From CBDBBY01 sp965203215 (GTDB lineage Bacteria > Pseudomonadota > Alphaproteobacteria > Rhodobacterales > Rhodobacteraceae): a stretch of DNA of 64,000 bases. A program made the translations under genes and the position numbers. The notes below the pieces were generated by a model that did no database searches, was not told where the DNA came from, and was given only the letters and a program-made list of their open reading frames with translations. Of the stretch, positions 54,349 through 63,158 are shown one piece after another; position 1 is the stretch's first letter; each line of letters starts with the position of its first letter. The stretch is from NCBI GenBank assembly GCA_965203215.1, contig CBDBBY010000001.1, positions 3,348,001 to 3,412,000 of the forward strand, read 5' to 3'.

Positions 54349-55151
54349 GGATTTTTCCCTGCTGCTTCCAACGCGTCCGACAGTCGCGTTTGCGCCGACC
54401 CTGGCCGCAATGGTTGCTGCTGGTTCGCGCTTGGAACCCAGCCCGTCAGGAAAATGATTTCGAATGTGGCTTTGATCCTGTTGCCGGATCCGGCGAATTT
54501 CTTCGCATAGATGCGTTCGGTTTCTTCGAACAGCCGCTTGGTCGCAAAGCGTTCAGATCTTTGAGCCAGCGCATTCGTCTCCCCCATCGACCTGAGATCG
54601 GCGACAAGTGCTTTGACGTTTCGATACTCGACGGGGACGCTCACGGAATCCGCTACAGGCAGTGCGAAACCTGCTCTTTGCAGCAGCCCGCCCGCATCCC
54701 GGATTTCGGCCATTGGGGCGACCCGGGGACTGATGCCGCCGAATGCCTCGGTCTCCGCTTCCGCGATGCTCTGCCTCAATTCCGTCAATGTGGAGCCTCC
54801 GAACATGGCGGCGATAAGCAGGCCGTCATTCTTCAATGCCAGGCGGCACTGGACGAGTTGGCCGATGGGATCGTTCGCCCAATGCAATGCGAGGGCATGG
54901 ATCGCAAGATCGTATTTGCGCTCCTCGAATTCCAGCAATTCAGAGTCGGTCGAAATCTTGGTGTTCGGAAACTCCGCGCTCCAAAAGTCCGGAAACCCCG
55001 CCACCAGGAAGACTTCGCGGAAGTCTCGATTGATGTCCCTGATCCTTTCCCTGCATTCGGTCGCGGCAATTTCGTGCAGGAACATTTTCCGGCGCGGTTC
55101 GCGCAGTGCCCGGCGTCGACGGAGCTCAAGCGTCTTGCGGTCGCAAATCAA
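54345..55151 (-). CDS. NDUFAF5/BioC-like methyltransferase-fold protein
   Basis: 268 residues from TTG at 55151. The conserved middle (YDLAIHALALHWANDPIGQL then SPRVAPMAEIRDAGGLLQRA) is that of alphaproteobacterial NDUFAF5 homologues, related to complex I assembly in mitochondria. The glycine-rich SAM-binding loop is degenerate (VFLVAGFPDFW), as usual in this family. NDUFAF5 hydroxylates an Arg of a complex I subunit; the same role here is inferred. Coupled to hemH by ATGA overlap. Confidence 0.8.
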   Translation of the reverse strand: MICDRKTLELRRRRALREPRRKMFLHEIAATECRERIRDINRDFREVFLVAGFPDFWSAEFPNTKISTDSELLEFEERKYDLAIHALALHWANDPIGQLVQCRLALKNDGLLIAAMFGGSTLTELRQSIAEAETEAFGGISPRVAPMAEIRDAGGLLQRAGFALPVADSVSVPVEYRNVKALVADLRSMGETNALAQRSERFATKRLFEETERIYAKKFAGSGNRIKATFEIIFLTGWVPSANQQQPLRPGSAQTRLSDALEAAGKNP

Positions 55152-55206
55152 GTTCGATTCTCTCTCGCTTTGCTTTTTAGTGAAATGGAGCCCCTTGTTC
55201 GGGCCG

Positions 55207-56748
55207 TCATCCGCCGCCGCTCTCCGAGATTGAAGTCGCCCAGTCCGGGACGGCTGACGGGTCGATATCGAATACGATGAATCCGAATGTGTAGACGATG
55301 GTCGCGATCAGGAAGACTCCGATTATGTTCAGGAGTATCCCGGCCCTGGCCATCTCCGAGATCTTGACTCGGTTGCTTCCGAACACGATGGCGTTCGGCG
55401 GCGTCGCCACGGGAAACATGAATGCGCAAGATGCCGACATGGTTGCGGGTATCATCAGAACCAGCGGATGCATTCCGGTCACGACTGCGACCGACGCAAG
55501 TATCGGGAGAATCATTTCAGTAGTGGCGGTGTTGCTCGTAAGCTCCGTAAGGAGGGTGATTCCCGCGCAAACCAGCAGGATCAAGACGAACGTCGGAAGC
55601 GCGCCAGCGGCGCTGAACTGGTTGCCGATCAGTTCCGCAAGTCCCGTTCTCTGAAACCCGGCGGCAAGCGCGAGCCCGCCTCCGATCAACAGAACGATGT
55701 TCCATGGAAGGCGCGGAACGATCTCTGCCCCCATGAGTCGCACGTTCCCGGCTGATTGATCACGGGCAGGTATGAAGAATAGTGTCGACGCCATCGCGAT
55801 GGCGACAGTCCCGTCATCGATCAGTTTCGGATCCGGGAGCAGCCGCGACCAGCCTGGAATGGAAAGCGCGCCGAAGTTCAAGTCGGCGCGGAACACCCAG
55901 AGCAGCGCCGTCAGCGCGAACACGATCAACACCGTGCGCTGCTCGTAGGTGATCGGGCCGAGCTTCGACCGCTCCTCCTCGATGGCGTCGCGGTTCACCT
56001 TCAATTCGGCGGGTGCGCGGTACAGCACTTGCGTGATCAGGATCCATGCGGTCGCGAGCATCGCCAGACCGATCGGAAGGGCCACGATCAGCCATTGGCC
56101 GAATGCTATCGCAGGCGCTTCGGGAAACAGGATTTCGTAGATGCGAAGGAATGCGAGGTTCGGCGGGGTTCCGACCGGGGTCGTCATGCCGCCGATGGAA
56201 CAGCCGTACGCGATGCCGAGCATCAAGCCGACCGTGAACTTGCGCGCCTTGCTGCCAAGCTGGGATTCGACTTGAAGCACGATGGCTATGCCGATGGGGA
56301 CCATCATGACCGCTGTAGCCGTGTTGGATATCCACATCGACAAGAATGCAGCGGCGATCATGAATCCCAGAACGATGCGCGCCGGCCCGCCGCCCACGAA
56401 ATGGATGATGTTCAACGCGATCCGTTTGTGAAGATCCCATCGCTCCATCGTCAGAGCGATCATGAATCCGCCGATGAACAGCATGATGGTGCTGTTGATG
56501 TAGAGAGGCGCGGTCGCTTTGCTGCCCATGATCCCCAACAGCGGGAACAGCACCAGCGGCGCGAGCGATGTCGCGAACAACGGGATTGCTTCGGAAATCC
56601 ACCAGATGGCCATCAGCGCCGCGACGGCGGCAAGGCGGCTCGCGGGAATGTTGCTTGGATCAATTGGAAACGCCAGCAGAATGATGAACGCCCCGATTCC
56701 GATCCATAGGCCGTAAGTACTGGCGATGCCGGGATTGCGAGTAGTCAT
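55207..56748 (-). CDS. DASS-family (SLC13) sodium:anion symporter
   Basis: 513 residues with about 12 hydrophobic segments. The two SNT motifs that bind Na+ and carboxylate are present: SMWISNTATAVMMVPIG (about 135-151) and ELTSNTATTEMILPI (about 405-419), with MTTPVGTPPNLAF and FPVATPPNAIVFG after them. These transporters take up C4-dicarboxylates or sulfate with sodium. Substrate not decidable. It ends 55 bp from the methyltransferase start and may be transcribed with it. Confidence 0.92.
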   Translation of the reverse strand: MTTRNPGIASTYGLWIGIGAFIILLAFPIDPSNIPASRLAAVAALMAIWWISEAIPLFATSLAPLVLFPLLGIMGSKATAPLYINSTIMLFIGGFMIALTMERWDLHKRIALNIIHFVGGGPARIVLGFMIAAAFLSMWISNTATAVMMVPIGIAIVLQVESQLGSKARKFTVGLMLGIAYGCSIGGMTTPVGTPPNLAFLRIYEILFPEAPAIAFGQWLIVALPIGLAMLATAWILITQVLYRAPAELKVNRDAIEEERSKLGPITYEQRTVLIVFALTALLWVFRADLNFGALSIPGWSRLLPDPKLIDDGTVAIAMASTLFFIPARDQSAGNVRLMGAEIVPRLPWNIVLLIGGGLALAAGFQRTGLAELIGNQFSAAGALPTFVLILLVCAGITLLTELTSNTATTEMILPILASVAVVTGMHPLVLMIPATMSASCAFMFPVATPPNAIVFGSNRVKISEMARAGILLNIIGVFLIATIVYTFGFIVFDIDPSAVPDWATSISESGGG

Positions 56749-56905
56749 TGTCGTTTCGCAGATTCGTTCGTGCTACCCGCAATTCGATGCCCTTGACGCT
56801 GGGCGCAAGGCGAAAGATGCGTCTCTCAGCGCATTGAACAAGCGTCAAGGTTCAATGTCAAACGAATTGCAGAACGGCCGAGCTGTCAATGCAGTTCCAA
56901 TGGAA

Positions 56906-57029
56906 CGGGTGCATCTCATGATGCTTGGTCAGGCGGCTGCGGTGCTGCAAGCTCTCCAAAACACACAACCTTGGCGACACGGTTCAAGGGTTCCAATAGT
57001 GATCAACCAAGAATCATGAGACGAACCCC
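56906..57029. repeat. MITE copy D related to ISKra4 ends
   Basis: Starts CGGGTGCATCTCATGATGCT and ends AATCATGAGACGAACCCC. The internal GGTCAGGCGGCTGCGGTGCT followed by GCAAGCTCT is very close to the ISKra4 end at 1930-1950, closer than in copies A to C, so it links the MITEs to that element. About 124 bp. The flanks (56749-56905, 57030-57133) show nothing recognised. Confidence 0.75.
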
Positions 57030-57133
57030 AATGGAACTTGGCATGCGACCGGAGTTCGAAATCCAGACCGCGATGCTTTCACAACTTTTTTCAAGCAACT
57101 TTGCGTGAAACGACTTCGTCAGGACCGCAGCGC

Positions 57134-57901
57134 TCAATCGGATTCACCTCGCGGCGACTCGAATTTCTTGACGCTCGCCGTGACGTAGTTCACGGCCAAG
57201 TCCGACGATGACAGGCTCCACTCCCATCTGAGCGGATTGAAAACGAACCCTTTGGAATCGACAGGATCGAACGAAGCATTCCGAAGGTGCCCGAACAGTT
57301 CGCTCGGCTTGATGAATTTATTCCAATCATGAGTTCCCTTGGGCAGCCAGTGGAGCACATATTCCGCTCCGACGATGGCCAAGGCAAAGCTGCGCGCCGT
57401 GCGGTTGATCGTGGAGCAGACCATCAGCCCGTCAGGACGGAGCAACGTAGCGCAAACGCGAAGAAACTCGCCCGGGTCGGGCACGTGCTCAACGACCTCC
57501 ATGTTCAGAACGACATCGAACGTCCTGCCTTCGCCGGCAAGCTCCTCTGCCGTGGCGTGCAGATACTCGATATCCAAGCCGGAGATTTCCGCGTGCCTCC
57601 GGGCGACCGGGATATTGCGGGCGGCGGCGTCCACGCCGGTCACCTTCGCGCCCAGCCTCGCCATGGGTTCCGAAAGAAGCCCTCCGCCGCACCCGATGTC
57701 GAGCAGATCAAGCCCTTCGTACGGACGCAGCGACTTGGGTTCCGATCCGAATTCCGTGCGAATCTGCGCATTGATGTAATCCAGCCGGCACGGATTGAGC
57801 ATGTGCAACGGCTTGAACTTGCCGTTCGGGTCCCACCACTCTTCGGCCATCGCGTCGAACTTGGCGATTTCCGACGCATCGGCCGTTTGCTTGGATTCCA
57901 T
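57134..57901 (-). CDS. ubiG: Ubiquinone biosynthesis O-methyltransferase
   Basis: 255 residues (MESKQTADASEIAKFDAMAE). It makes both O-methylations of the ubiquinone ring, using SAM. Seen: EWWDPNGKFKPLHMLNPCRL, the SAM loop LLDIGCGGGLLSEPMARLGA (about 66-85), and VVLNMEVVEHVPDP. The C-terminal region (INRTARSFALAIVGAEYVLH) is the membrane-facing UbiG signature. Divergent from the iminopeptidase gene. Confidence 0.95.
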   Translation of the reverse strand: MESKQTADASEIAKFDAMAEEWWDPNGKFKPLHMLNPCRLDYINAQIRTEFGSEPKSLRPYEGLDLLDIGCGGGLLSEPMARLGAKVTGVDAAARNIPVARRHAEISGLDIEYLHATAEELAGEGRTFDVVLNMEVVEHVPDPGEFLRVCATLLRPDGLMVCSTINRTARSFALAIVGAEYVLHWLPKGTHDWNKFIKPSELFGHLRNASFDPVDSKGFVFNPLRWEWSLSSSDLAVNYVTASVKKFESPRGESD

Positions 57902-57963
57902 TGATCGTTCACTTCCGCGTGGATAAAGAAACGCATTCAGAAATTATGTGCGGTATCGCCGCG

Positions 57964-58950
57964 ATGAGAAACTTAGCAGCACGAACGGACGAATTCGACC
58001 CGCTGTATCCCGCGACCGAGCCATTCGACGCGCAAGAAATTGATGTTCAAGGCGGACATCGGATTTACTTTGAGCAATGCGGCTCGGCCAAGGGCGTGCC
58101 CGTTGTCGTTCTCCACGGCGGTCCGGGCGGCGGGTGCAGCCCTGCGATGCGGCGGTATTTCGACCCTGCGACTTACCGGGTCGTTTTGCTGGATCAGCGC
58201 GGTTGCGGACGCTCGGCGCCTCGCGGCTCGGTGGACAACAACACGACGTGGGATTTGGTTTCCGACATCGAGCGGATTCGCGAACTGCTCGGAATTGAGA
58301 GATGGATCGTATTCGGCGGCTCATGGGGTGCCGCGCTCGCATTGATCTATGCCGAGAAGCACCCGGACCGCATCGCGCATCTTGTGTTGCGCGGCGTATT
58401 CTTGATGACTTCGGCGGAGCTCGCTTGGTTCTATGGCGGCGGCGTCGCGAAATTCTGGCCCGACCGCTGGGCCGAGTTCATTGATCCCATCCCGGCATCT
58501 GAACGATCCGATTTGGTGGCGGCGTACCACAAGCGTCTTTTCAGCGGAGACACCGTGGAGGAAATGCGCTTCGCCAAATGCTGGTTCGATTGGGAGAACA
58601 GGCTTTCCACTTTGAATCCCCGGTCGGGCGGCAGCGGTTCAAGCCTTTATGTCCACGCGTTCTCCAGGCTGGAATGCCACTATTTCGTGAACAACGGGTT
58701 TCTTGAAAGCGACGGCCAAATTCTGGACCGGATCGGATTGATCGACGACATTCCCGGATACATCGTGCAGGGCAGGTACGACATGGTTTGCCCGCCAGCC
58801 ACAGCGTTCGCGCTTGCAGAGCGTTGGACCAAGTCAAAACTGAGGATGGTCGATGATGCTGGCCATGCGAGTTCCGAGCCGAGCATTGCGAGAGCATTGA
58901 AGCGTTCGATGGACGAACTGAGAGGCAATTTCCATGCAATCGGATTTTGA
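57964..58950 (+). CDS. pip: Proline iminopeptidase
   Basis: About 328 residues from ATG at 57964 (MRNLAARTDEFDPLYPATEP); ATG at 57946 or TTG/ATT starts near 57901 are alternatives, but the family begins close to the chosen one. Alpha/beta hydrolase of peptidase family S33 that removes N-terminal Pro. Seen: VVLHGGPGGGCSPAM (oxyanion), DQRGCGRSAPRG, the nucleophile elbow FGGSWGAALAL (Ser), YDMVCPP (Asp) and DAGHASSEP (His). Cytoplasmic; no signal peptide. Confidence 0.92.
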   Translation: MRNLAARTDEFDPLYPATEPFDAQEIDVQGGHRIYFEQCGSAKGVPVVVLHGGPGGGCSPAMRRYFDPATYRVVLLDQRGCGRSAPRGSVDNNTTWDLVSDIERIRELLGIERWIVFGGSWGAALALIYAEKHPDRIAHLVLRGVFLMTSAELAWFYGGGVAKFWPDRWAEFIDPIPASERSDLVAAYHKRLFSGDTVEEMRFAKCWFDWENRLSTLNPRSGGSGSSLYVHAFSRLECHYFVNNGFLESDGQILDRIGLIDDIPGYIVQGRYDMVCPPATAFALAERWTKSKLRMVDDAGHASSEPSIARALKRSMDELRGNFHAIGF

Positions 58951-59087
58951 AAGCGGGCTGTGGATCTGCCGAAACGAAGCAGTTCCTCGCTGCTGTAATC
59001 ACTTGGCAATGCCAATTTGGCGGAACACTTCCCGTGCCGCATCGTCGATCTATTGCAGGACTGGTTACACTTCGGCCGGGAATCCAA

Positions 59088-59252
59088 TTATTCCCAACCA
59101 CGCCGAATGTCGGTCCGATTGCACTTAGGACACTGCACAGCCCGAGTCGGTCGATTTGCCTCGCGAGCTTCTTGTTGTTCAGCTTGACTGAGCACCTCGA
59201 CTTCAAAACGATGTCCGCAATTGTTGCATCGAAAACGAACGGACTTAGGCAT
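59088..59252 (-). CDS. Small zinc-ribbon protein
   Basis: 54 residues (MPKSVRFRCNNCGHRFEVEV). Two CxxC pairs, RCNNCG and QCPKCN, form a zinc ribbon. The start codon lies 8 bp inside the end of the TIR gene, so translation is coupled. It may help the TIR or nuclease proteins bind nucleic acid or each other. Last gene of the operon. Confidence 0.75.
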   Translation of the reverse strand: MPKSVRFRCNNCGHRFEVEVLSQAEQQEAREANRPTRAVQCPKCNRTDIRRGWE

Positions 59253-60189
59253 AGTCAATTCCTGCTTGTTTGATGAATTGGTTCCACAAGTATTCGGCTG
59301 CTTGGTCCGGATTGAGAGAGCCAGGGTCAGTGCCAAAAAGCGGCATAGTCGCAGCTAGGAACTGTTCGTAGTCATCTGAAGATACGTTGAACCCACCATA
59401 GGCGGAATTTTCAGGGCTGTCCTCTTCGAAAGAATAGTAAATGTCACCCAGAGCAATATCTGAAGATCGGCGGCGTACAGTTATGTGTGCGGTCCCGTGC
59501 TGAAAGCTCCTATTGACAACTGTCGCGCCAAAAGATGTTTCGCTTCGAACAACAAAGCGGCCGCGCAATCCGTTTATGGCATGTATCTCATGAATTGCCT
59601 GTTGAAAATAAGTCTTTAGCGTCAGGAACGCCGCGTCAGCGTATTCACTACGGTCTATTTCATCAAAGCTGCGACGAACTCTATATCGAGACGCATTTTC
59701 TCTATCGGCGGCGTGGCCATCTTTGCGAACTTTGACTTTGGAATTTCCGAAGTTTTTCGCCTCAATAATTCGGCGTAGTTCTTGTACTATATCGAGATAA
59801 GCGTTGTTGGGATTTGTCCATTCGCTGATAGGTCGGCCATCTTTAGGAATTGCTTTAAGTCGTCGAAGATTATCCATTGATTTCCAATCACATGGCTCAA
59901 CGATTATCGGCACGACGCGAACTTCGTCAGCATCGTGCCGTTCCAATGCTCTTTGCATTTCACGTCCAATACAGTAATCGGAAGCGATAAAGTCCGGACT
60001 AATGAGCAGTAAGAAGATATCCGCATGTTCCAATTCTGCTCCTATTTTGTCATCTAGTACGTCACCTGCTAAGATCTCCCGATCATACCATTCTGTAATG
60101 TACCCATCCCTTTTTAGAGTGGTGAGGTGGACACGCAGCCGATGGAGTACGCCTGTGTCACGGTGAGAATACGAAATGAATGTCCGCAT
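59245..60189 (-). CDS. TIR-domain protein
   Basis: 314 residues. N-terminal TIR domain (1 to about 145): FISYSHRDTGVLHRLRVHL, ADIFLLLISPDFIASDYCIG, with Glu in GREMQRALERHD at the place of the NADase catalytic residue, and VVPIIVEPCDWKS. The C-terminal part (about 160-314) is of unknown fold with GDIYYSFEEDSP and may be a sensor or linker. Bacterial TIR proteins often degrade NAD+ on infection. No adjacent Thoeris or CBASS partner is seen; instead it sits in an operon with nuclease-like genes. Confidence 0.85.
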   Translation of the reverse strand: MRTFISYSHRDTGVLHRLRVHLTTLKRDGYITEWYDREILAGDVLDDKIGAELEHADIFLLLISPDFIASDYCIGREMQRALERHDADEVRVVPIIVEPCDWKSMDNLRRLKAIPKDGRPISEWTNPNNAYLDIVQELRRIIEAKNFGNSKVKVRKDGHAADRENASRYRVRRSFDEIDRSEYADAAFLTLKTYFQQAIHEIHAINGLRGRFVVRSETSFGATVVNRSFQHGTAHITVRRRSSDIALGDIYYSFEEDSPENSAYGGFNVSSDDYEQFLAATMPLFGTDPGSLNPDQAAEYLWNQFIKQAGIDYA

Positions 60190-60240
60190 GTTGTGTGCCT
60201 AACTTTTGCTGCCTGGGTGTTCCGTAAATCTTGCTTGGCG

Positions 60241-61104
60241 TTAAGTCTCTGCGAATGCCTGCCCGGTTATGACGTCTAAGAGGAACAAAATCAGCCCTTC
60301 TACACGAGCTTGGATGGTGACCAATTGGCTGTGCTCAAAACGGTCAGAAGATCCATGGGTGCCGTCATTCAAAGCGCGAAACAACTGAACAACATCCTCA
60401 ATATCGTCATCGACGAACGTGGTGGCTGCATTGTCCACTATTCCGTGTCGCTGGAATATATATTGAATTTTGGCTTTCCGCGTGGGCTTTCCGTGTTGAG
60501 TGAGATTACAGTCAGGAATGACAGACACTACTTCTTTGTCGTTGGCGAAACGATTGAAGATCTCTGTTAAAAGCTCCCTGGCACTCGTGCAAAAATGACG
60601 AGCTGCCTCTGGGTTCCTCGGCGTCAGTGCGATAAGTGCTCCACGCCATCGATCGCCAAAGTCCCGAGAAATTTCATTCAGTTTGCGCTCGATCTGTGAA
60701 TTCGGCAAATCCGATTCAGTTCCTTTTTCTGGCTCATTGCCATGAATTGCGCTTATTACTCTAACGGCATTGGCAGCTTCATGTTCGGACAAGTTGAGGA
60801 AACGGTCAAGGCGGTTATCATAGACATGCGCCTTAGCGTGTAGTTCAAGCCGTTCGTACGATCTATAGAAAGTCTCCGCCGAGTTGCGGTAGATCGCATA
60901 TTGTGGCTTTCGCATCGCGCACTCCAGTTTTTGGAGTTCACGCCGAAATCGATCTCTGTTGGCCCTAGCCCGTGAGTTATGTGCCCTTACCTTACTGTCG
61001 TAGGTACGAATTTCTTGGTTCAGTTTAGCAATCGCTTGCGTACGCTTGGACTGCTCCTGTCGTAATTTACTCTTTAGTTGAGAAATTGAAATCTGTCGGG
61101 CCAT
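60241..61104 (-). CDS. Coiled-coil protein with predicted pPIWI-associated nuclease-like domain
   Basis: 287 residues from ATG at 61104 with AGAGAG upstream. The first 65 residues are a basic coiled coil (SKLRQEQSKRTQAIAKLNQE). The C-terminal half, RGALIALTPRNPEAARHFCT then SARELLTEIF, and FRALNDGTHGSSDRFEHSQL, recalls the family named predicted pPIWI-associated nuclease. No Argonaute or pPIWI gene is nearby. The assignment is from memory of the motif and the catalytic residues are not established. Confidence 0.55.
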   Translation of the reverse strand: MARQISISQLKSKLRQEQSKRTQAIAKLNQEIRTYDSKVRAHNSRARANRDRFRRELQKLECAMRKPQYAIYRNSAETFYRSYERLELHAKAHVYDNRLDRFLNLSEHEAANAVRVISAIHGNEPEKGTESDLPNSQIERKLNEISRDFGDRWRGALIALTPRNPEAARHFCTSARELLTEIFNRFANDKEVVSVIPDCNLTQHGKPTRKAKIQYIFQRHGIVDNAATTFVDDDIEDVVQLFRALNDGTHGSSDRFEHSQLVTIQARVEGLILFLLDVITGQAFAET

Positions 61105-61119
61105 ACTACACTCTCTAAG

Positions 61120-61497
61120 TTAAATTGTAAGATGTTGGATGTTTAAAGGCGGGTTGTAATATGCTATGAGCCGTCGTTCCGCTTCAATAGGGTTAATTCG
61201 TGGTTCATAACCCGGCTCATGGACAAGCAGATGTGATGCACCTAAGAGTATTGCCTCGCTGATACGCTCATGTCTATGCAGTCGAGCTGCCAGATCTTCT
61301 GCCTTCCCAATGTACACTGGTTCGAAAGTGGAATTCTGAAGCTTGCAGAACATGTATACCGCGTTCGTCCCTGCCGGTATTTCGCTGATTCCATAGATTT
61401 CGAAGCGGTAATTGGTATCAATACCGTCGGAAATGGCTATACTGCCGAACGTTCCCGGAGGCAGCATTGGCGGTATGTTTGCTTGGGGTGCGTGCAT
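61120..61497 (-). CDS. GIY-YIG nuclease-like protein
   Basis: 125 residues from ATG at 61497, with a strong AAGGAG site. The GIY-YIG core reads NAVYMFCK, then EPVYIGKAEDLAARLHRHE with the catalytic Arg, and a Glu in NPIEAERRLIAYYNPPLN. This small domain cuts DNA once per active site and is usually an effector or repair nuclease. It has no other domain apart from a Pro-rich N-terminus. Gap of 12 bp to the upstream DUF2188 gene and 15 bp to the next gene. Confidence 0.82.
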   Translation of the reverse strand: MHAPQANIPPMLPPGTFGSIAISDGIDTNYRFEIYGISEIPAGTNAVYMFCKLQNSTFEPVYIGKAEDLAARLHRHERISEAILLGASHLLVHEPGYEPRINPIEAERRLIAYYNPPLNIQHLTI

Positions 61498-61509
61498 GAT
61501 CCAAGCTCC

Positions 61510-61749
61510 TTAACCCGGGGGTGGGAAAGGGTCATTTCCGTGGCTGTCGCTGCCACTGATCCTTCCATCGAGATTGTGGATTTTGAGTTCAGTACCTGCA
61601 TTCCGGCTGATCTCCCGGCCTCGCTCGACCGCCTCGCGCTTGGTATCGAAATGCCCACTCGACCTATTCGAGCCTCCGCGCTTCACGTCCCACCCACCGT
61701 TTCGGTTAGGTACAACGTGGTGTGTATTTGGTGTACGACCTGCTGTCAT
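61510..61749 (-). CDS. DUF2188 small protein
   Basis: 79 residues (MTAGRTPNTHHVVPNRNGGW). HVVPNRNGGWDVKRGG and SRNAGTELKIHNLDGRI then SDSHGNDPFPPPG are the DUF2188 signature. A ribosome site AGGAG precedes ATG. The family is a common small cytoplasmic partner next to TIR and nuclease genes, with unknown function. First gene of the operon. Confidence 0.85.
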   Translation of the reverse strand: MTAGRTPNTHHVVPNRNGGWDVKRGGSNRSSGHFDTKREAVERGREISRNAGTELKIHNLDGRISGSDSHGNDPFPPPG

Positions 61750-61884
61750 TTTTGTCTCCTACAGTGGTATCAACGAGATCAAGATCCGCTGTTGCGAATC
61801 CACAGGGAAGATTATACTTGAAAGTAACGCATTGCAAGCACAAAATGTAGCGTATTCACGAACTCAAAAAACAGGAGCGAAGTT
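61750..61884. promoter_or_regulatory. Divergent promoter region between the TIR operon and the XRE/ImmA operon
   Basis: 135 bp between two divergent starts, AT-richer than the neighbours, with TTGCGAATCC and TATACTTG (61811-61818) as a possible -10 toward the right. The XRE protein encoded on the right is the likely regulator. No clear palindrome was found. Confidence 0.4.
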
Positions 61885-62205
61885 GTGCCAACATCTCTGG
61901 GCGAGCGCGTCCGCACATTGCGGCGAAAGCGAGGCTTAACGCTGGAGAATCTCGCCATTAGGGTTGAGTCCAGCAAAAGCTATATGTGGGAAATCGAGAA
62001 TAAAGATGTCACGCGACCATCGGCCGAAAAGCTAGTGCAAATTGCGGAAGCTCTCGACACTACTGTCGAGTACCTGTTGAGGGGCATCAGTGAAGAAGAT
62101 GCGAAAGATGCCGAGGACACCGCATTCTACCGGAAATACAAACGACTCGACGAACCAGTTAAAGAACGGCTGAGGAAGATGCTCGACATCTTGGACGAGG
62201 ACTGA
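61885..62205 (+). CDS. XRE-family transcriptional regulator
   Basis: 106 residues from GTG at 61885. Helix-turn-helix: GERVRTLRRKRGLTLENLAI then RVESSKSYMWEIENKDVTRP, with a C-terminal tail FYRKYKRLDEPVKERLRKML. Paired with a metallopeptidase that overlaps it by 1 bp. In this pairing (as in ImmR/ImmA of mobile elements) the peptidase cleaves the repressor when a signal arrives. Confidence 0.88.
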   Translation: MPTSLGERVRTLRRKRGLTLENLAIRVESSKSYMWEIENKDVTRPSAEKLVQIAEALDTTVEYLLRGISEEDAKDAEDTAFYRKYKRLDEPVKERLRKMLDILDED

Positions 62206-63158
62206 TGTCAGGCACAGCACGGGTACCACCGCAGAAAGAAGCCATTCGCCTCTCAAACATGCTGCGTCATGTGCTTGGAAAGGAACGTTTTCCTGTCGAC
62301 GTTGCGGCGTTGGCCAAGGAGGTATCGAAGAACAACGTCGACCCAATTGAAAAAATAGTCGGCGGCAATCTGCCCGGATTCGAAGGGATGCTTCGGCCCC
62401 ATCGGAAGCGTCCAGAATGGCACATCATATACAACGAACACCCGAGATATAAGGGACGTGTACGCTTTACGGTCGCACACGAGTTCGGCCACTACCAACT
62501 TCACCGGCCTCAACTCATTCAAGATGACTATGATGATGGCGAACTTCAGAAGAGTTGCAGCTTTGAATGCAAACCGCTGCATGCGAATGCATGGCAAGAA
62601 GCAGAACGAAAGCGCGAGGAGGAAGCCGACACCTTTGCCTCGTTCCTCTTGATGCCGCTTGACGATTACCGAGAACAAGTCGCCGGTCACGAGATGACAG
62701 GCGGGTTGCTGAAGCATGTCACCAATCGGTACGGTGTTTCGCTCACCGCTGCCTGCCTAAAGTGGATTAACTTCACCGAGAGCCGTGCCGCCATGATTGT
62801 GTCAAGAGACGGCTTTTCGCTTTGGGGTCGCGCGAGCAAGTCTGCGTTGAAAAGTGGTGTTTATGTTAAAACCGGCATGCCAATCCCCGATAACGCGCTT
62901 GCTGTGACCAAGGCCGTCGGCAGCGGCTTTGTAAATGCAGCCCCTGTCGATCAGCCTAGCGGTATTTGGTCCTTCAGTGACATCTCGGAGCCAGTTCGAG
63001 AGTTGGCGATGGTCTCTGAATTTCTTGATATCTCCATTACGATCTTGCAGTTCGATGCGGTTGTGAACATCGCTGAAATTGAAGAGGAAGAGCCATGGGA
63101 CGCTTTCGACCAGTTTAATTCTGGCGGACAGTTTCGTCCCGACCGAGGTGTCGCATGA
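62205..63158 (+). CDS. ImmA/IrrE-family metallopeptidase
   Basis: 317 residues. The zinc site VAHEFGHYQLHRP (HExxH, about 89-101) is followed by EEEADTFASFLLMP with the third ligand Glu. The C-terminal half is a GAF-like or sensor domain of unknown ligand, ending in an acidic stretch (EIEEEEPWDAFDQF). It probably inactivates the partner XRE protein by cleavage and so induces target genes, the nearest being the divergent TIR operon. Confidence 0.9.
   Translation: MSGTARVPPQKEAIRLSNMLRHVLGKERFPVDVAALAKEVSKNNVDPIEKIVGGNLPGFEGMLRPHRKRPEWHIIYNEHPRYKGRVRFTVAHEFGHYQLHRPQLIQDDYDDGELQKSCSFECKPLHANAWQEAERKREEEADTFASFLLMPLDDYREQVAGHEMTGGLLKHVTNRYGVSLTAACLKWINFTESRAAMIVSRDGFSLWGRASKSALKSGVYVKTGMPIPDNALAVTKAVGSGFVNAAPVDQPSGIWSFSDISEPVRELAMVSEFLDISITILQFDAVVNIAEIEEEEPWDAFDQFNSGGQFRPDRGVA

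Noticed and set aside
60310..60570. 86-codon plus-strand frame inside the pPIWI-type nuclease gene
   Set aside because: Antisense to a gene in a compact operon; no ribosome site or family.
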